NCBI GenBank assembly: GCA_025464995.1 | Contig: JAODMO010000024.1 | Location: 27,632 to 91,631, forward strand | Direction: 5' to 3' | Length of the DNA: 64,000 nucleotides | DNA from: Microbacteriaceae bacterium | GTDB lineage: Bacteria > Actinomycetota > Actinomycetes > Actinomycetales > Microbacteriaceae | Shown here: piece after piece, positions 20,561-29,203 of the stretch | How the letters are laid out: each line of letters starts with the position of its first letter | Position numbering within the stretch: position 1 is the first letter of the stretch | Translations under genes and position numbers: made by a program | The notes under the pieces: generated by a model | Told to the model about the DNA's origin: nothing | What the model saw: the letters and a program-made list of their open reading frames with translations, nothing else | The model's database searches: none

Positions 20561-20621
20561 GCAGAGGGGCAATCAACCGTCACGGTGCGGCCGCTTAGAC
20601 AACCGAAGATCGCCCCTCTGC
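20561..20621. terminator. long inverted repeat, possible bidirectional terminator
   Basis: Arms of 14 nt (20561-20574 and 20608-20621, one mismatch; core GCAGAGGGGC / GCCCCTCTGC) around a 33-nt loop, lying between the convergent fumC and phoH-like genes. There is no T-run, as is common in high-GC actinobacteria. The long loop is unusual for a simple terminator. Confidence 0.55.
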
Positions 20622-20623
20622 GC

Positions 20624-21976
20624 TCAGGCCAGCTCGTTCGACTCCAGCATCTCGGTCACGAGCGCGGCGATGGCGCTGCGCTCCGACCGCATGAGCGTGA
20701 TGTGCCCGAAGAGCGGGTGCCCCTTGAGCGATTCGATGACGGATGCGACGCCGTCATGCCGTCCCACGCGCAGGTTGTCGCGCTGCGCCACATCGTGGGT
20801 GAGCACGACGCGGGAGTTCTGCCCGATGCGGCTGAGCACGGTGAGAAGCACGTTGCGCTCGAGCGACTGCGCCTCGTCCACGATGACGAACGCATCGTGG
20901 AGGGAGCGTCCGCGGATGTGGGTGAGCGGCAGCACCTCGAGGATGCCGCGCTCGAGCACCTCGTCGAGCACGTTCTGCGAGACGACCGAGCCGAGGGTGT
21001 CGAACACGGCCTGGGCCCACGGGTTCATCTTCTCCGCCGCGTCGCCGGGCAGGAAGCCGAGCTCCTGGCCACCGACAGCGTAGAGCGGCCGGAAGACCAT
21101 GATCTTGCGGTACTGCTGCTTCTCGAGCACGGCCTCGAGGCCCGCGCACAGCGCGAGCGCCGACTTGCCGGTTCCCGCGCGCCCGCCCAGAGACACGATG
21201 CCGATCTCCTGGTCGAGCAGCATGTCGATCGCAAGGCGCTGTTCCGCGCTGCGGCCGTGCAGGCCGAAGATGTCGCGGTCGCCACGCACGAGACGCATCG
21301 TGCCGCGTGCCGTCACCCGGCCGAGGGCGGAGCCACGCTCAGAGTGGATGACGAGCCCCGTGTTGATCGGCAGGTCCTGAACGGTGCGCGACTCGAGTTG
21401 CTCCGCATCGTACAACTGGCTCATCTGCTCGGCGCTCAGGTCGATCTCGGCCTGACCCGTGAAGCCGGAGTCGACCGCGAGCTCGGCGCGGTACTCCTCG
21501 GCCGCGAGACCGATCGACGCCGCCTTGACCCGCAGCGGCAGGTCTTTCGACACGACCGTGACATCCAGCCCGTCGTTCGCGAGGTTGAGGGCGACGGCGA
21601 GGATGCGGGAGTCGTTGTCGCCGAGCTGGAGCCCGGAGGGCAGCACCGACATGTTGGAGTGGTTGAGCTCCACACGAAGCGATCCGCCCTCGCCGACCGC
21701 GATCGGGAAGTCGAGTCGTTCGTGCTGCACGCGGAGTTCGTCGAGGTTGCGCAGCGCCTGGCGGGCGAAGTACCCGATCTCAGGATCGTTGCGCTTGCTC
21801 TCGAGCTCGCTGATGACAATCACCGGGAGGACGACCGCGTGCTCCGCAAAGCGGAAGACCGCTTTCGGATCGGAGAGGAGGACCGAAGTGTCGAGCACAT
21901 ACGTGCGCTCCGCTGTCGCGGCCTTCGAATCACCCGACTTCTCGGTGATCTGCTGGGGAATCATGTTCTCGGCCAC
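20624..21976 (-). CDS. PhoH family ATPase with N-terminal PIN domain
   Basis: A 450-aa PIN-PhoH protein, a toxin-antitoxin-like RNase/ATPase fusion common in Actinobacteria (PhoH2/YlaK type). The PIN domain (about residues 25-165) starts [10 protein letters not shown] with acidic residues in D-N-D-S-R-I-L. The PhoH ATPase follows, with Walker A G-R-A-G-T-G-K-S and Walker B I-V-D-E-A-Q-S-L. It probably couples RNA unwinding to cleavage. I prefer the GTG at 21976 (GGAG upstream, protein V-A-E-N-M) over the upstream ATG at 22003. Confidence 0.9.
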   Translation of the reverse strand: MAENMIPQQITEKSGDSKAATAERTYVLDTSVLLSDPKAVFRFAEHAVVLPVIVISELESKRNDPEIGYFARQALRNLDELRVQHERLDFPIAVGEGGSLRVELNHSNMSVLPSGLQLGDNDSRILAVALNLANDGLDVTVVSKDLPLRVKAASIGLAAEEYRAELAVDSGFTGQAEIDLSAEQMSQLYDAEQLESRTVQDLPINTGLVIHSERGSALGRVTARGTMRLVRGDRDIFGLHGRSAEQRLAIDMLLDQEIGIVSLGGRAGTGKSALALCAGLEAVLEKQQYRKIMVFRPLYAVGGQELGFLPGDAAEKMNPWAQAVFDTLGSVVSQNVLDEVLERGILEVLPLTHIRGRSLHDAFVIVDEAQSLERNVLLTVLSRIGQNSRVVLTHDVAQRDNLRVGRHDGVASVIESLKGHPLFGHITLMRSERSAIAALVTEMLESNELA

Positions 21977-22151
21977 GTGCACTCCATCCCCGAGTGCTGG
22001 CACTCGGATCCAGTCTGCGAAGACGGCCGCCTACGTTACGAAACGAACTTACGTGGCCGTCTCGACCAGGCGCCATACCTGATGAATCCGACGCTAGGGG
22101 CGATGCCCACAATCGGCACAATCGACACGCCCGGCAAATGTGTCCGGCGCG

Positions 22152-23276
22152 TTAAACGTTGATGGCCGAGGCGAAGCTCATGAAGCTGCCCCGCAACATG
22201 TCGAAGCTGTCTTCGTCGGTGGTCACGTGTGCGCTGACCCGGATGGAGCCGTCTCGACGGGTTACGGTGACCCCGTGGTTGAACAGCGAGGCCTCGAGTG
22301 TCGTCAGCTGGTCGTCCGCCGGTCTGATGACGACGATGCCCGCGCGCTCGCTCTCGGCGCGCGACGACGACACGGGGATACCGAACTCGTCGGCGAGGTC
22401 GATGACGCGGGTCGTGCGGTCTATGACACGGTCGCGGATGGCGGGTACCCCGACGCTCGCGATCTCCTCGAGTGCCGCGGCGAGCCGCGCCTGGGCGACC
22501 GGATCCGGGTAGCCCACGGAGAAGGCCCTGGCGCTGTGGCTGGGCGGCTCGACGCCGTCGAGCGGGAGGTCGTCGCCGTCCACGCCCATGAAGCCGGAGA
22601 AGACGGGCGTGAGCTGGTCGATCGCCCGGTCGCTCAGCGCCATGAAACCCGTCCCCGACCCGGCGCGCACCCACGTCTGGCCGCCGGACACCACGACGTC
22701 TGCGACCTCGTACGGGGCATCCACGATTCCGAATCCCTGGATGGCGTCGACGATGAGCAGGCGGTCGCCGATGACCTGCCGGATGCCCTCGATGTCGGCG
22801 AGGTAGCCGGTGCGGAAGTCGACGAGACTCACAGCGACCGCGGTCACCGCCGGAGTGAGCTGGTCGCGCAGGTTGCCGGGCGTGATGCGGCCGTGATCGG
22901 TCTCGAGCCACAGCGGCGTCACGACTCCGAGCGATTGCGCGGCCCGCACCGCGGCGAAGGTCAGGCTCGGATACTCCGTGGCGGAGAGGGCCACTCCCCC
23001 GGTGACGCCGAACAGGGCGTGCATGATGCCCTGGCTCGTGTTCGGCTGGAACACCACCTGGTCGGCGCGGAAGCCCGTGACGGCGGCGATAGCGGCGCGC
23101 ACGCGTTCGTCCTGGCCCGTCCGGAGCCCCGACACGGTGCCGAAGCGGGCACGCGAGAGCAGTTCAGCCTGGGCGTTCTGCTCCTCCAGCACCGCGTGGC
23201 CGATCGGCCCGAGGCGGGCGAAATCGAGGTACCCCGGGTCTTCGCCGAATCGTGCGGTGAATTGGTCGATGTCCAT
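22152..23276 (-). CDS. class V aminotransferase-fold protein lacking the PLP lysine
   Basis: A 374-aa fold-type I protein related to cysteine desulfurase/isopenicillin N epimerase-like aminotransferases. Recognisable parts are T-S-Q-G-I-M-H-A-L and L-I-V-D-A-I-Q-G-F-G, whose D177 would bind the PLP ring nitrogen. Where relatives have G-G-Q-K-W, the gene reads G-G-Q-T-W with T201 (codon ACG at 22676-22674); AAG would be a one-base change. Without the Schiff-base lysine, normal aminotransferase chemistry is unlikely. It starts one base into the uppS stop (TGATG). About 175 bp separate its end from the phoH-like start; nothing else is seen there. Confidence 0.83.
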   Translation of the reverse strand: MDIDQFTARFGEDPGYLDFARLGPIGHAVLEEQNAQAELLSRARFGTVSGLRTGQDERVRAAIAAVTGFRADQVVFQPNTSQGIMHALFGVTGGVALSATEYPSLTFAAVRAAQSLGVVTPLWLETDHGRITPGNLRDQLTPAVTAVAVSLVDFRTGYLADIEGIRQVIGDRLLIVDAIQGFGIVDAPYEVADVVVSGGQTWVRAGSGTGFMALSDRAIDQLTPVFSGFMGVDGDDLPLDGVEPPSHSARAFSVGYPDPVAQARLAAALEEIASVGVPAIRDRVIDRTTRVIDLADEFGIPVSSSRAESERAGIVVIRPADDQLTTLEASLFNHGVTVTRRDGSIRVSAHVTTDEDSFDMLRGSFMSFASAINV

Positions 23277-24061
23277 CAGGAGCCGAATCTCCGCTGGCGC
23301 TTGGCGTAGTCGCGCAGGGCTCGCAAGAAATCGACCTCGCGCAGGTCGGGCCCGAGCGCCTCGACGAAGTAGAACTCACTGTGCGCGCTCTGCCAGAGCA
23401 TGAAGTCGCTCAGGCGCTGCTCGCCGGAGGTGCGGATCACCAGATCGGGGTCGCGCTGGCCCTGCGTGTAGAGGTGCTCGGCGATGAGCTCGGGGGTGAG
23501 CAGCTCGGCGAGGTCGTCGAGCTTGCCGCCCTCGGAGTTGTGCTGTTCGACGATGCTGCGCACGGCGTCGGCGATCTCGCGACGGCCGCCGTACCCGACC
23601 GCCAGGTTGATGTGCAGCCCGGTGTCGCCGGCCGTCTTGACCTCGGCCGCGTGCATCGCGTCCACGAGCACCTTGGGCAGGCCGTCTTTCGTGCCGACGT
23701 GCTGCACGCGCCAGTCGCTCGTCGCCGCGAGCTCCTCACTGAGTTCGGCAATGATCTCCGACAGCTGGTCGAGCTCTTCGTTGTCGCGGTTGACGAGGTT
23801 GTCGTTGGAGAGCAGGTACAGCGTGACGACCGAGATGCCGAGTTCGTCGCACCAGGAGAGGAACTCGTGGATCTTGAGGGCTCCCGCACTGTGCCCGTGC
23901 GCGGCCGTCTCGAGGCCGCGTTGCCTCGCCCACCGCCGGTTGCCGTCGAAGATCATGGCCACGTGGCGGGGGATGGCGTCGGGGTCGAGCCTGCGGCGCA
24001 GTCGTGCCTGATAGAGGCCGTAGAGAAAGCCACGGCCCAGCGGGATCTGCCTGTCTTTCAC
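23276..24061 (-). CDS. uppS: cis-isoprenyl (undecaprenyl/decaprenyl) diphosphate synthase
   Basis: Makes the long-chain polyprenyl diphosphate that carries cell-wall precursors. The 261 aa show the catalytic Asp in M-I-F-D-G-N-R-R-W-A-R, and the C-terminal R-T-S-G-E-Q-R-L-S-D-F with W-Q-S-A-H-S-E-F-Y-F. Start is GTG at 24061. It is translationally coupled to the aminotransferase-fold gene downstream and divergent from the hemolysin III-like gene, with about 64 bp between starts. The chain length of the product cannot be read by eye. Confidence 0.93.
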   Translation of the reverse strand: MKDRQIPLGRGFLYGLYQARLRRRLDPDAIPRHVAMIFDGNRRWARQRGLETAAHGHSAGALKIHEFLSWCDELGISVVTLYLLSNDNLVNRDNEELDQLSEIIAELSEELAATSDWRVQHVGTKDGLPKVLVDAMHAAEVKTAGDTGLHINLAVGYGGRREIADAVRSIVEQHNSEGGKLDDLAELLTPELIAEHLYTQGQRDPDLVIRTSGEQRLSDFMLWQSAHSEFYFVEALGPDLREVDFLRALRDYAKRQRRFGS

Positions 24062-24125
24062 AGGCCTACGCTAGCCCAATCCCGAGCCCGAGCCCGCGCG
24101 CTGGGGCCTCAAGTAGGCTTTGGGC

Positions 24126-24863
24126 ATGACGGAAGACGGCTCGATGCGACGCACCGACGACGAGCAGGCGGCCGAATTGCCCAATGTGCCCCTCCTCGAC
24201 GAGGCGATCGAATTCGACCGGATGGAGCCCAAGCCGACGTGGCGCGGCTGGATCCACGCGGCGACGTTCCCGCTGGCGATCGTGCTCGGAATCATCCTCA
24301 CCGCCTCGGCCGACGGCGCGACCGCCCGCATCAGCTCGGGCGTCTTCGTGGTGTCGTCGCTCCTGCTCTTCGGCGTCTCGGCGCTGTACCACCGCATCGA
24401 CTGGCAGCCGCGCACGAAGGCGATCTTCAAGCGCATCGACCACGCCAACATCTTCCTGCTCATCGCCGGGTCGTACACGCCCATCACCGCCCTCGCCCTG
24501 CCGCACGACAAGTCGGTGCTGCTGCTTTGGCTGGTCTGGATCGGCGCCGGCCTCGGCATCCTCTTCCGCGTCTTCTGGATCGGCGCGCCGCGCTGGCTCT
24601 ACGTTCCGCTCTACCTGCTCCTCGGGTACGCGTCGCTCATCTTCATCGTCGACTTCTTCGACGCCGATGCCGCGATGATGACGCTCATCCTCGTCGGCGG
24701 CCTGTGTTACACGGTCGGCGCGGTGGTCTACGGGATGAAGCGGCCGAACCCGTTTCCCGGCAGGTTCGGCTTCCACGAGATATTCCACACGCTCACCCTC
24801 GTGGCGTTCCTCTGCCACTGGGCCGGAATCTACATCGTCGCGACGAACCCGCCGGTCTTCTAG
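24126..24863 (+). CDS. hemolysin III / TrhA family membrane protein
   Basis: A 245-aa seven-helix protein of the PAQR/hemolysin III family. Motifs are S-A-L-Y-H-R-I-D-W, R-I-D-H-A-N-I-F-L-L-I-A-G-S-Y-T and the C-terminal H-E-I-F-H-T and F-L-C-H-W; the conserved His and Asp residues probably bind a metal. Bacterial members are linked to membrane energetics and fatty-acid homeostasis; haemolytic activity is not implied. The ATG at 24126 is preferred over a TTG six bases upstream. The N-terminal 35 residues are charged and cytoplasmic. Confidence 0.9.
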   Translation: MTEDGSMRRTDDEQAAELPNVPLLDEAIEFDRMEPKPTWRGWIHAATFPLAIVLGIILTASADGATARISSGVFVVSSLLLFGVSALYHRIDWQPRTKAIFKRIDHANIFLLIAGSYTPITALALPHDKSVLLLWLVWIGAGLGILFRVFWIGAPRWLYVPLYLLLGYASLIFIVDFFDADAAMMTLILVGGLCYTVGAVVYGMKRPNPFPGRFGFHEIFHTLTLVAFLCHWAGIYIVATNPPVF

Positions 24864-24900
24864 AACACAGCGGCGGCCGGGTCGGGTGGTCGTCTGGCGA

Positions 24901-25197
24901 CTACTCGCTGCCGGGGGTGGCCCGCGGCGACTCTCCCGCTGCCTCTGCGGCCGCCTCGGCCTCGAGCTTCTCGCGGATCTCCGCGCGATAGCGTGTGCGA
25001 CGCACACGACGCGTCATGTCGATCACGAGGAACACCGTGGCGAGGGCGACGAGGAACGTGATGATGAAGCCGATCACGCCCGGCGTGACGAGGTCTTCGT
25101 CGCCGGTGTACACGCCGTACCCCGACGGCGAGGGTGACGGCACAGCGTTCGTGAGCCAGGCGCCCGCCCACAGGGTCGCGTCGGTCAGGTAAGTCAT
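24901..25197 (-). CDS. small single-pass membrane protein next to mca
   Basis: A 98-aa protein with a Pro/Ser-rich outer segment (residues 18-26), one membrane helix (about 40-62, G-V-I-G-F-I-I-T-F-L-V-A-L) and a basic then acidic cytoplasmic tail ending in Ala/Glu-rich sequence. No function is known to me. The ATG at 25197 overlaps the mca stop by four bases, so it is co-translated with mca; that arrangement is common in relatives. Confidence 0.83.
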   Translation of the reverse strand: MTYLTDATLWAGAWLTNAVPSPSPSGYGVYTGDEDLVTPGVIGFIITFLVALATVFLVIDMTRRVRRTRYRAEIREKLEAEAAAEAAGESPRATPGSE

Positions 25198-26069
25198 TCG
25201 TCGTGCCTCTCGGTGATTCCGGCGAACAGGTCGGTCTCGGGGATCGAGGTCTCAACCTTCGATTCGACGAGTTCGAAGTCCTCCCACGGCCACGCCGTGC
25301 GCTGCACCTCGTTGGGCCAGAAGAAGAAGGGGCTGTCGGGCGGCACCTGGCTGGAGTGCGACCGGAGCGCGGCGTCACGCACGTCGAAGAACTCGCCGGC
25401 GGGCACCTGCGTGGTGACTCGCGCCTCGGGGCGCTCCGACATCCACGACATCATCTCGGTGAGCGACTCGAGGAGAGGGTTGTCGGGCTGGGCGACCCGG
25501 AGCGCGTCGTAGACGGCCGTGAACCGCTGCCGGCTCATCATGCGGTCGTAGTACAGCTTGCTCACCTGCCAGGCCGCGCCCCACTCCGGCAGCCGGGCGG
25601 CGTCGGCCGCGGCCTCGAGTGCCCACATCGTCACCTCGTGGGTGCGGATGTGGTCGGGATGCGGGTAGCCGCCGTTCTCGTCGTAGGTGACGACGACCTG
25701 CGGACGGAACTCACGGATGGCCTTCACGAGCGGCACCCCCGAGACATCCAGCGGCGTCATCGCGAAGCTGTGCGGATGCGGCGTCTCGCCGTTCTCGGGG
25801 AGCCCCGAGTCGACATACCCCAGCCAACGGTGTTCGATGCCCATGATCTCGCGCGCTCGCGCCATCTCGATGCGGCGCAGCCCCGCCATGTCGCGGTCGG
25901 CCATGGCGCTGTCGACGAGGGTCGGGTTCTGGATGTCGCCGCGCTCTCCCCCGGTGCAGCTCACGACCATCACCTCGGCCCCGACGCTCCGGTAGTACGC
26001 GTAGGTGGCAGCGCCCTTGCTCGACTCGTCGTCGGGGTGGGCATGAACCGCAAGCAGCCGCAGTGTCAC
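25194..26069 (-). CDS. mca: mycothiol S-conjugate amidase Mca
   Basis: Zinc amidase that cleaves mycothiol-drug conjugates to a mercapturate and glucosaminyl-inositol. The 291 aa contain the LmbE/PIG-L zinc motif A-H-P-D-D-E near residue 12, G-E-R-G-D-I, and H-P-D-H-I-R-T-H-E. The longer form with M-M-S-R-Q-R-F favours Mca over the deacetylase MshB. The start is the GTG at 26069, with AGGAG about six bases upstream; earlier in-frame codons lack a ribosome site. Presence of mca marks a mycothiol-using actinobacterium, and its substrate moiety derives from inositol. Confidence 0.9.
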   Translation of the reverse strand: MTLRLLAVHAHPDDESSKGAATYAYYRSVGAEVMVVSCTGGERGDIQNPTLVDSAMADRDMAGLRRIEMARAREIMGIEHRWLGYVDSGLPENGETPHPHSFAMTPLDVSGVPLVKAIREFRPQVVVTYDENGGYPHPDHIRTHEVTMWALEAAADAARLPEWGAAWQVSKLYYDRMMSRQRFTAVYDALRVAQPDNPLLESLTEMMSWMSERPEARVTTQVPAGEFFDVRDAALRSHSSQVPPDSPFFFWPNEVQRTAWPWEDFELVESKVETSIPETDLFAGITERHDE

Positions 26070-26186
26070 CGAACTCCTAGCCCCATCAAATAGCCTTGGT
26101 TGAATAACCGCGGTCGGGATGCCACGCACGGATGATGCGGGCGACAGCGTCGCGTACAAGACTAACCCGCACCATCTGGAGCATTC

Positions 26187-26639
26187 GTGTCAACCACCGA
26201 TCAACACGCGCCGATCGATCCGCACGCGGCGGCGGCCGAAGCGGACGCGGCCGACCTCGCGGCGCGCTACGGGCGCACCCCGGGGAGCCTGCGCAAGAAG
26301 CGCTGGATCGCGGGCATCGTCGGCGCGACCGTCGCGGTCGCGGTGGTGGCGTGGGTCGTCTGGGTGGGATTGTTCAGCGGCACCTCGGAGATCGAGGTCG
26401 AGGACACCGGCCACAGCGTCGTCAGCGACTCGCTCGTGCAGGTGCGGTATCAGCTGACGGTCGAGCCGGGAGAGACGGTGAGTTGCGCCGCCCAGGCCCT
26501 CAACTCGACATTCGGCGTCGTGGGCTGGAAGGTCGTCGACGTCCCGGCCTCCGACAGGCGCACGCGCACTCTCGGCGTGGACGTGCGCACCACCGAGCTT
26601 CCGGTCACCGGCTTGATATACCGCTGCTGGCTCACCTAG
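26187..26639 (+). CDS. DUF4307 family membrane protein
   Basis: A 150-aa protein with about 45 cytoplasmic residues, one membrane segment (about 46-67, I-V-G-A-T-V-A-V-A-V-V-A-W-V-V) and an extracytoplasmic DUF4307 domain containing two cysteines (S-C-A-A-Q-A and Y-R-C-W-L-T) that could pair. Function unknown. The row mca / DUF4307 / greA matches the mycobacterial Rv1082-Rv1081c-Rv1080c neighbourhood as I recall it. GTG start. Confidence 0.85.
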   Translation: MSTTDQHAPIDPHAAAAEADAADLAARYGRTPGSLRKKRWIAGIVGATVAVAVVAWVVWVGLFSGTSEIEVEDTGHSVVSDSLVQVRYQLTVEPGETVSCAAQALNSTFGVVGWKVVDVPASDRRTRTLGVDVRTTELPVTGLIYRCWLT

Positions 26640-26722
26640 TCTTGACCGATTCGCCCCGGACCGGCATCCCTGACCGGTTCCCCCGCGTGTGGGGCATGTC
26701 CCGCGGGCGGGGAATAGGGCAT

Positions 26723-26754
26723 CATTCGTATTCGGCAAACATTCGTAGTCGGCA
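26723..26754 (+). repeat. direct repeat in the greA leader region
   Basis: Two 15-bp copies, CATTCGTATTCGGCA (26723-26737) and CATTCGTAGTCGGCA (26740-26754), differing at one base and spaced 17 bp start to start, 41 bp before the greA start. The region is AT-richer than its surroundings. It could be a pair of protein-binding half-sites or part of the promoter. Confidence 0.6.
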
Positions 26755-26794
26755 CCACCCGGATTCCGGTGCCACTCGTCATAAGGAGAGCATT

Positions 26795-27283
26795 GTGACT
26801 AACGACAGTTCAGTCACCTGGCTGACCCAGGAGGCGTTCGACCGCCGCAGTGCGGAACTCGAGCAGCTCTCGGTGGAGGGCCGGCTCGAGATCGCCAAGA
26901 AGATCGAGGCCGCGCGCGAAGAGGGCGACCTCAAGGAGAATGGCGGATACCACGCCGCGAAGGAAGAGCAGGGCAAGATCGAGGCACGCATCCGCGTGCT
27001 CACGGAACTGCTCCGGCACGCCACGGTCGGCGAGGCGCCGCAGAGCTCGGGTGTCGTCGAGCCGGGAACCGTCATCACCGCGAACATTCAGGGCGACAAG
27101 AGTGTCTTCCTTCTCGGCAGCCGCGAGATCGTCGGCGACGCCGAACTCGATGTCTACAGCGAGAAGAGCCCGCTGGGCGCCGCCATCATCGGCATGAAGG
27201 TCGGCGAGAAGTCGAGCTACACCGCTCCGAACGGCAAGTCGATCGCCGTCGAGATCCTCGCCGTCGAGACGTACATCCCCTGA
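26795..27283 (+). CDS. greA: transcription elongation factor GreA
   Basis: Rescues backtracked RNA polymerase by stimulating transcript cleavage. The 162 aa have the N-terminal coiled coil with the acidic tip R-E-E-G-D-L-K-E-N and Y-H-A-A-K-E-E-Q, and a C-terminal FKBP-like domain ending V-E-I-L-A-V. Start is GTG at 26795 with AAGGAGAG eight bases upstream. The C-terminal domain carries a slightly diverged S-P-L-G-A-A-I-I-G segment typical of actinobacterial GreA. Confidence 0.94.
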   Translation: MTNDSSVTWLTQEAFDRRSAELEQLSVEGRLEIAKKIEAAREEGDLKENGGYHAAKEEQGKIEARIRVLTELLRHATVGEAPQSSGVVEPGTVITANIQGDKSVFLLGSREIVGDAELDVYSEKSPLGAAIIGMKVGEKSSYTAPNGKSIAVEILAVETYIP

Positions 27284-27327
27284 TTCCGGGCGTCTCCGGG
27301 TCATGGATCGGCCGCCGGACGTAGACA

Positions 27328-27949
27328 GTGGCACTATCGACCGTTTCACTGCCGGCCATGAGCACTCGGCAGCATGTGGCTGTCGGTGCCGAGACGTGCA
27401 ACGCCGACCCGCTCGACGCCGCGTCGGTTCACGACGCACTCGAGTCAGCCCAGATGGCATACCAGGCCACCCCGGTCGGGACGACGAGCAGGAAGGGCGT
27501 CGTACGCGCGTCCCTTCTCCGCATGCTCGATGAAGCGATCCGCGACCGGGGGCTCGTCGTCACCGTCGGCCGCAGCGCCGACTTCTCCTGACCGGGCGCG
27601 ACCACGAGCGTCGTCGATTCGTTCGCGATCGATCGCATCCGCGCCGGCACGCCGCCGACCTGGCTCATCGGCGCGACGCAGCCCGACTCCATGACGCACA
27701 CGTCCGACATCGGCGCCGCCCTCGCGGTGCTCGGCACGGACCCTCGCGCGCGGGGCGGGGTCTGGCACGTGCCGACGGCTCCCGCCCTCACCGGCGCCGA
27801 GTACATCGCCGTGGCCGCGGGCGGGGAGGCAGGCTACCAAGCCCTGTCGGCGACCGCGCCTCTTCGATTCGACGGCGTACGAACGCACCTTCCGTGTCGC
27901 ACCGACCCCCTATGCGGAGGGCATTCGCGCAACGCTCGCGGCCCCGTGA
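27328..27949 (+). pseudogene. remnant of an NAD-dependent epimerase/dehydratase gene
   Basis: Decayed SDR-family gene. The N-terminal Rossmann part is missing. A recognisable piece (D-P-L-D-A-A-S-V-H-D-A-L-E-S-A near 27409-27456) is joined directly to the S-R-K-G-V-V-R-A-S catalytic-region piece (near 27490), so about 60 residues between them are deleted. An in-frame TGA at 27589-27591 interrupts what should read G-R-S-A-D-F-Y-G-P-G. Coding resumes in the same frame through G-G-V-W-H-V-P-T, then a +1 frameshift near 27875 leads to the family C-terminus T-P-Y-A-E-G-I-R-A-T-L, ending at 27949. This explains the otherwise gene-free 680 bp between greA and ilvA. Confidence 0.85.
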
Positions 27950-27964
27950 GAGGCGACCGCGCGG

Positions 27965-29203
27965 CTAGAAATCGACGCGCGGCTTGTAGCCCTCGTCACG
28001 CAGCTTGGCGAGCACTTCCTGCGCGTGCTCGGGGCCGCGCGTCTCGACGTGCAACTCAAGCTCGACGTGGCTGATCTGCATGCCTTCGCTGTGGCGCGTG
28101 TGCAGCACCTCGACAACGTTGGCGTTCGCCTCGGCAACGAGGGCTGCGATGCGCGCGAGCTGGCCGGGACGGTCGGGCAGCGGTATGCGCAGCTTGAGGT
28201 AGCGCTCCGATGCCGCGAGTCCGTGGCTGATGACGCGCTCCATCATCATCGGGTCGATGTTGCCGCCGCTGAGCACGACGACCGTCTTGCCGGCATCCTT
28301 AACCTGGCCGGAGAGGATAGCGGCGACCCCGACCGCCCCCGCCGGCTCGACCACGAGCTTGGCGCGCTCGAGCAGCAGCAGCAGCGCGCGCGCGATGAGG
28401 TCGTCGTCGACGGTGATGACCTCGTCGACCAGCTCGGTGATCATGGCGAAGTTGAGCACGCCGGGGCGTCCGACGTTGATGCCGTCGGCGATCGTCGGCA
28501 GCGTCTTGATCTCGGTGATGTAGCCGTTCTGCAGCGACAGGGGGTACGGGGCGGCGTTAGAGGCCTGCACACCGATGACGCGAACGGTGCGTCCCTCGAG
28601 TGCCGCCCGCTGCTTCACGACGCTCGCGACGCCGGAGATGAGCCCGCCGCCGCCGATCGGGACGATGAAGGTGTCGACATCCGTGACCTGATCGAGCATC
28701 TCGAGCCCGAGCGTGCCCTGCCCCGTCACCACGTCGATGTGGTCGAACGGCGGGATGAGCACAGCGCCCGTGCGCTCGGCGAACTCTGCGGCTGCACGGA
28801 GCGGCTCCTCGACCGTGGTGCCCCGCAACACCACCTCGGCGCCGTAGCCGCGGGTCGCGGCGAGCTTCGGCTGGGGCACGCCGACGGGCATGAAGATCGT
28901 CGCCTTGATGCCGAGCTCACGAGCGGCGAACGCGACACCCTGCGCGTGGTTGCCGGCGGACGCCGCGACGACGCCGCGGGCCTTCTCGTCGTCACTCAGC
29001 CGGGCGAGCCGGTTGTAGGCGCCGCGGATCTTATACGACCCCGTGCGCTGCAGGTTCTCACACTTGAGGTACACGGGAGACCCGAGGATCTCCGACATGA
29101 ACCGCGCCGTCTCCATCGGTGTGACATCCGCGACCCGGGAGACGATGCTGCGCGCTCCCTCGAAATCGGCCAGTGTCGGTCCGATGAGGGAGGTCTCTGT
29201 CAT
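27965..29203 (-). CDS. ilvA: threonine ammonia-lyase IlvA (biosynthetic-type with ACT domain)
   Basis: PLP enzyme deaminating threonine to 2-oxobutanoate for isoleucine synthesis. In its 412 aa the Schiff-base lysine is in G-S-Y-K-I-R-G-A-Y, the phosphate loop is G-G-G-G-L-I-S-G, and S-A-G-N-H-A-Q-G is present. A single C-terminal ACT-like domain (about residues 330-405, P-L-P-D-R-P-G-Q-L-A-R) suggests feedback control. The ATG at 29203 overlaps the stop of the AI-2E-like gene (ATGA). The single ACT domain makes a catabolic TdcB-like role possible. Confidence 0.92.
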   Translation of the reverse strand: MTETSLIGPTLADFEGARSIVSRVADVTPMETARFMSEILGSPVYLKCENLQRTGSYKIRGAYNRLARLSDDEKARGVVAASAGNHAQGVAFAARELGIKATIFMPVGVPQPKLAATRGYGAEVVLRGTTVEEPLRAAAEFAERTGAVLIPPFDHIDVVTGQGTLGLEMLDQVTDVDTFIVPIGGGGLISGVASVVKQRAALEGRTVRVIGVQASNAAPYPLSLQNGYITEIKTLPTIADGINVGRPGVLNFAMITELVDEVITVDDDLIARALLLLLERAKLVVEPAGAVGVAAILSGQVKDAGKTVVVLSGGNIDPMMMERVISHGLAASERYLKLRIPLPDRPGQLARIAALVAEANANVVEVLHTRHSEGMQISHVELELHVETRGPEHAQEVLAKLRDEGYKPRVDF

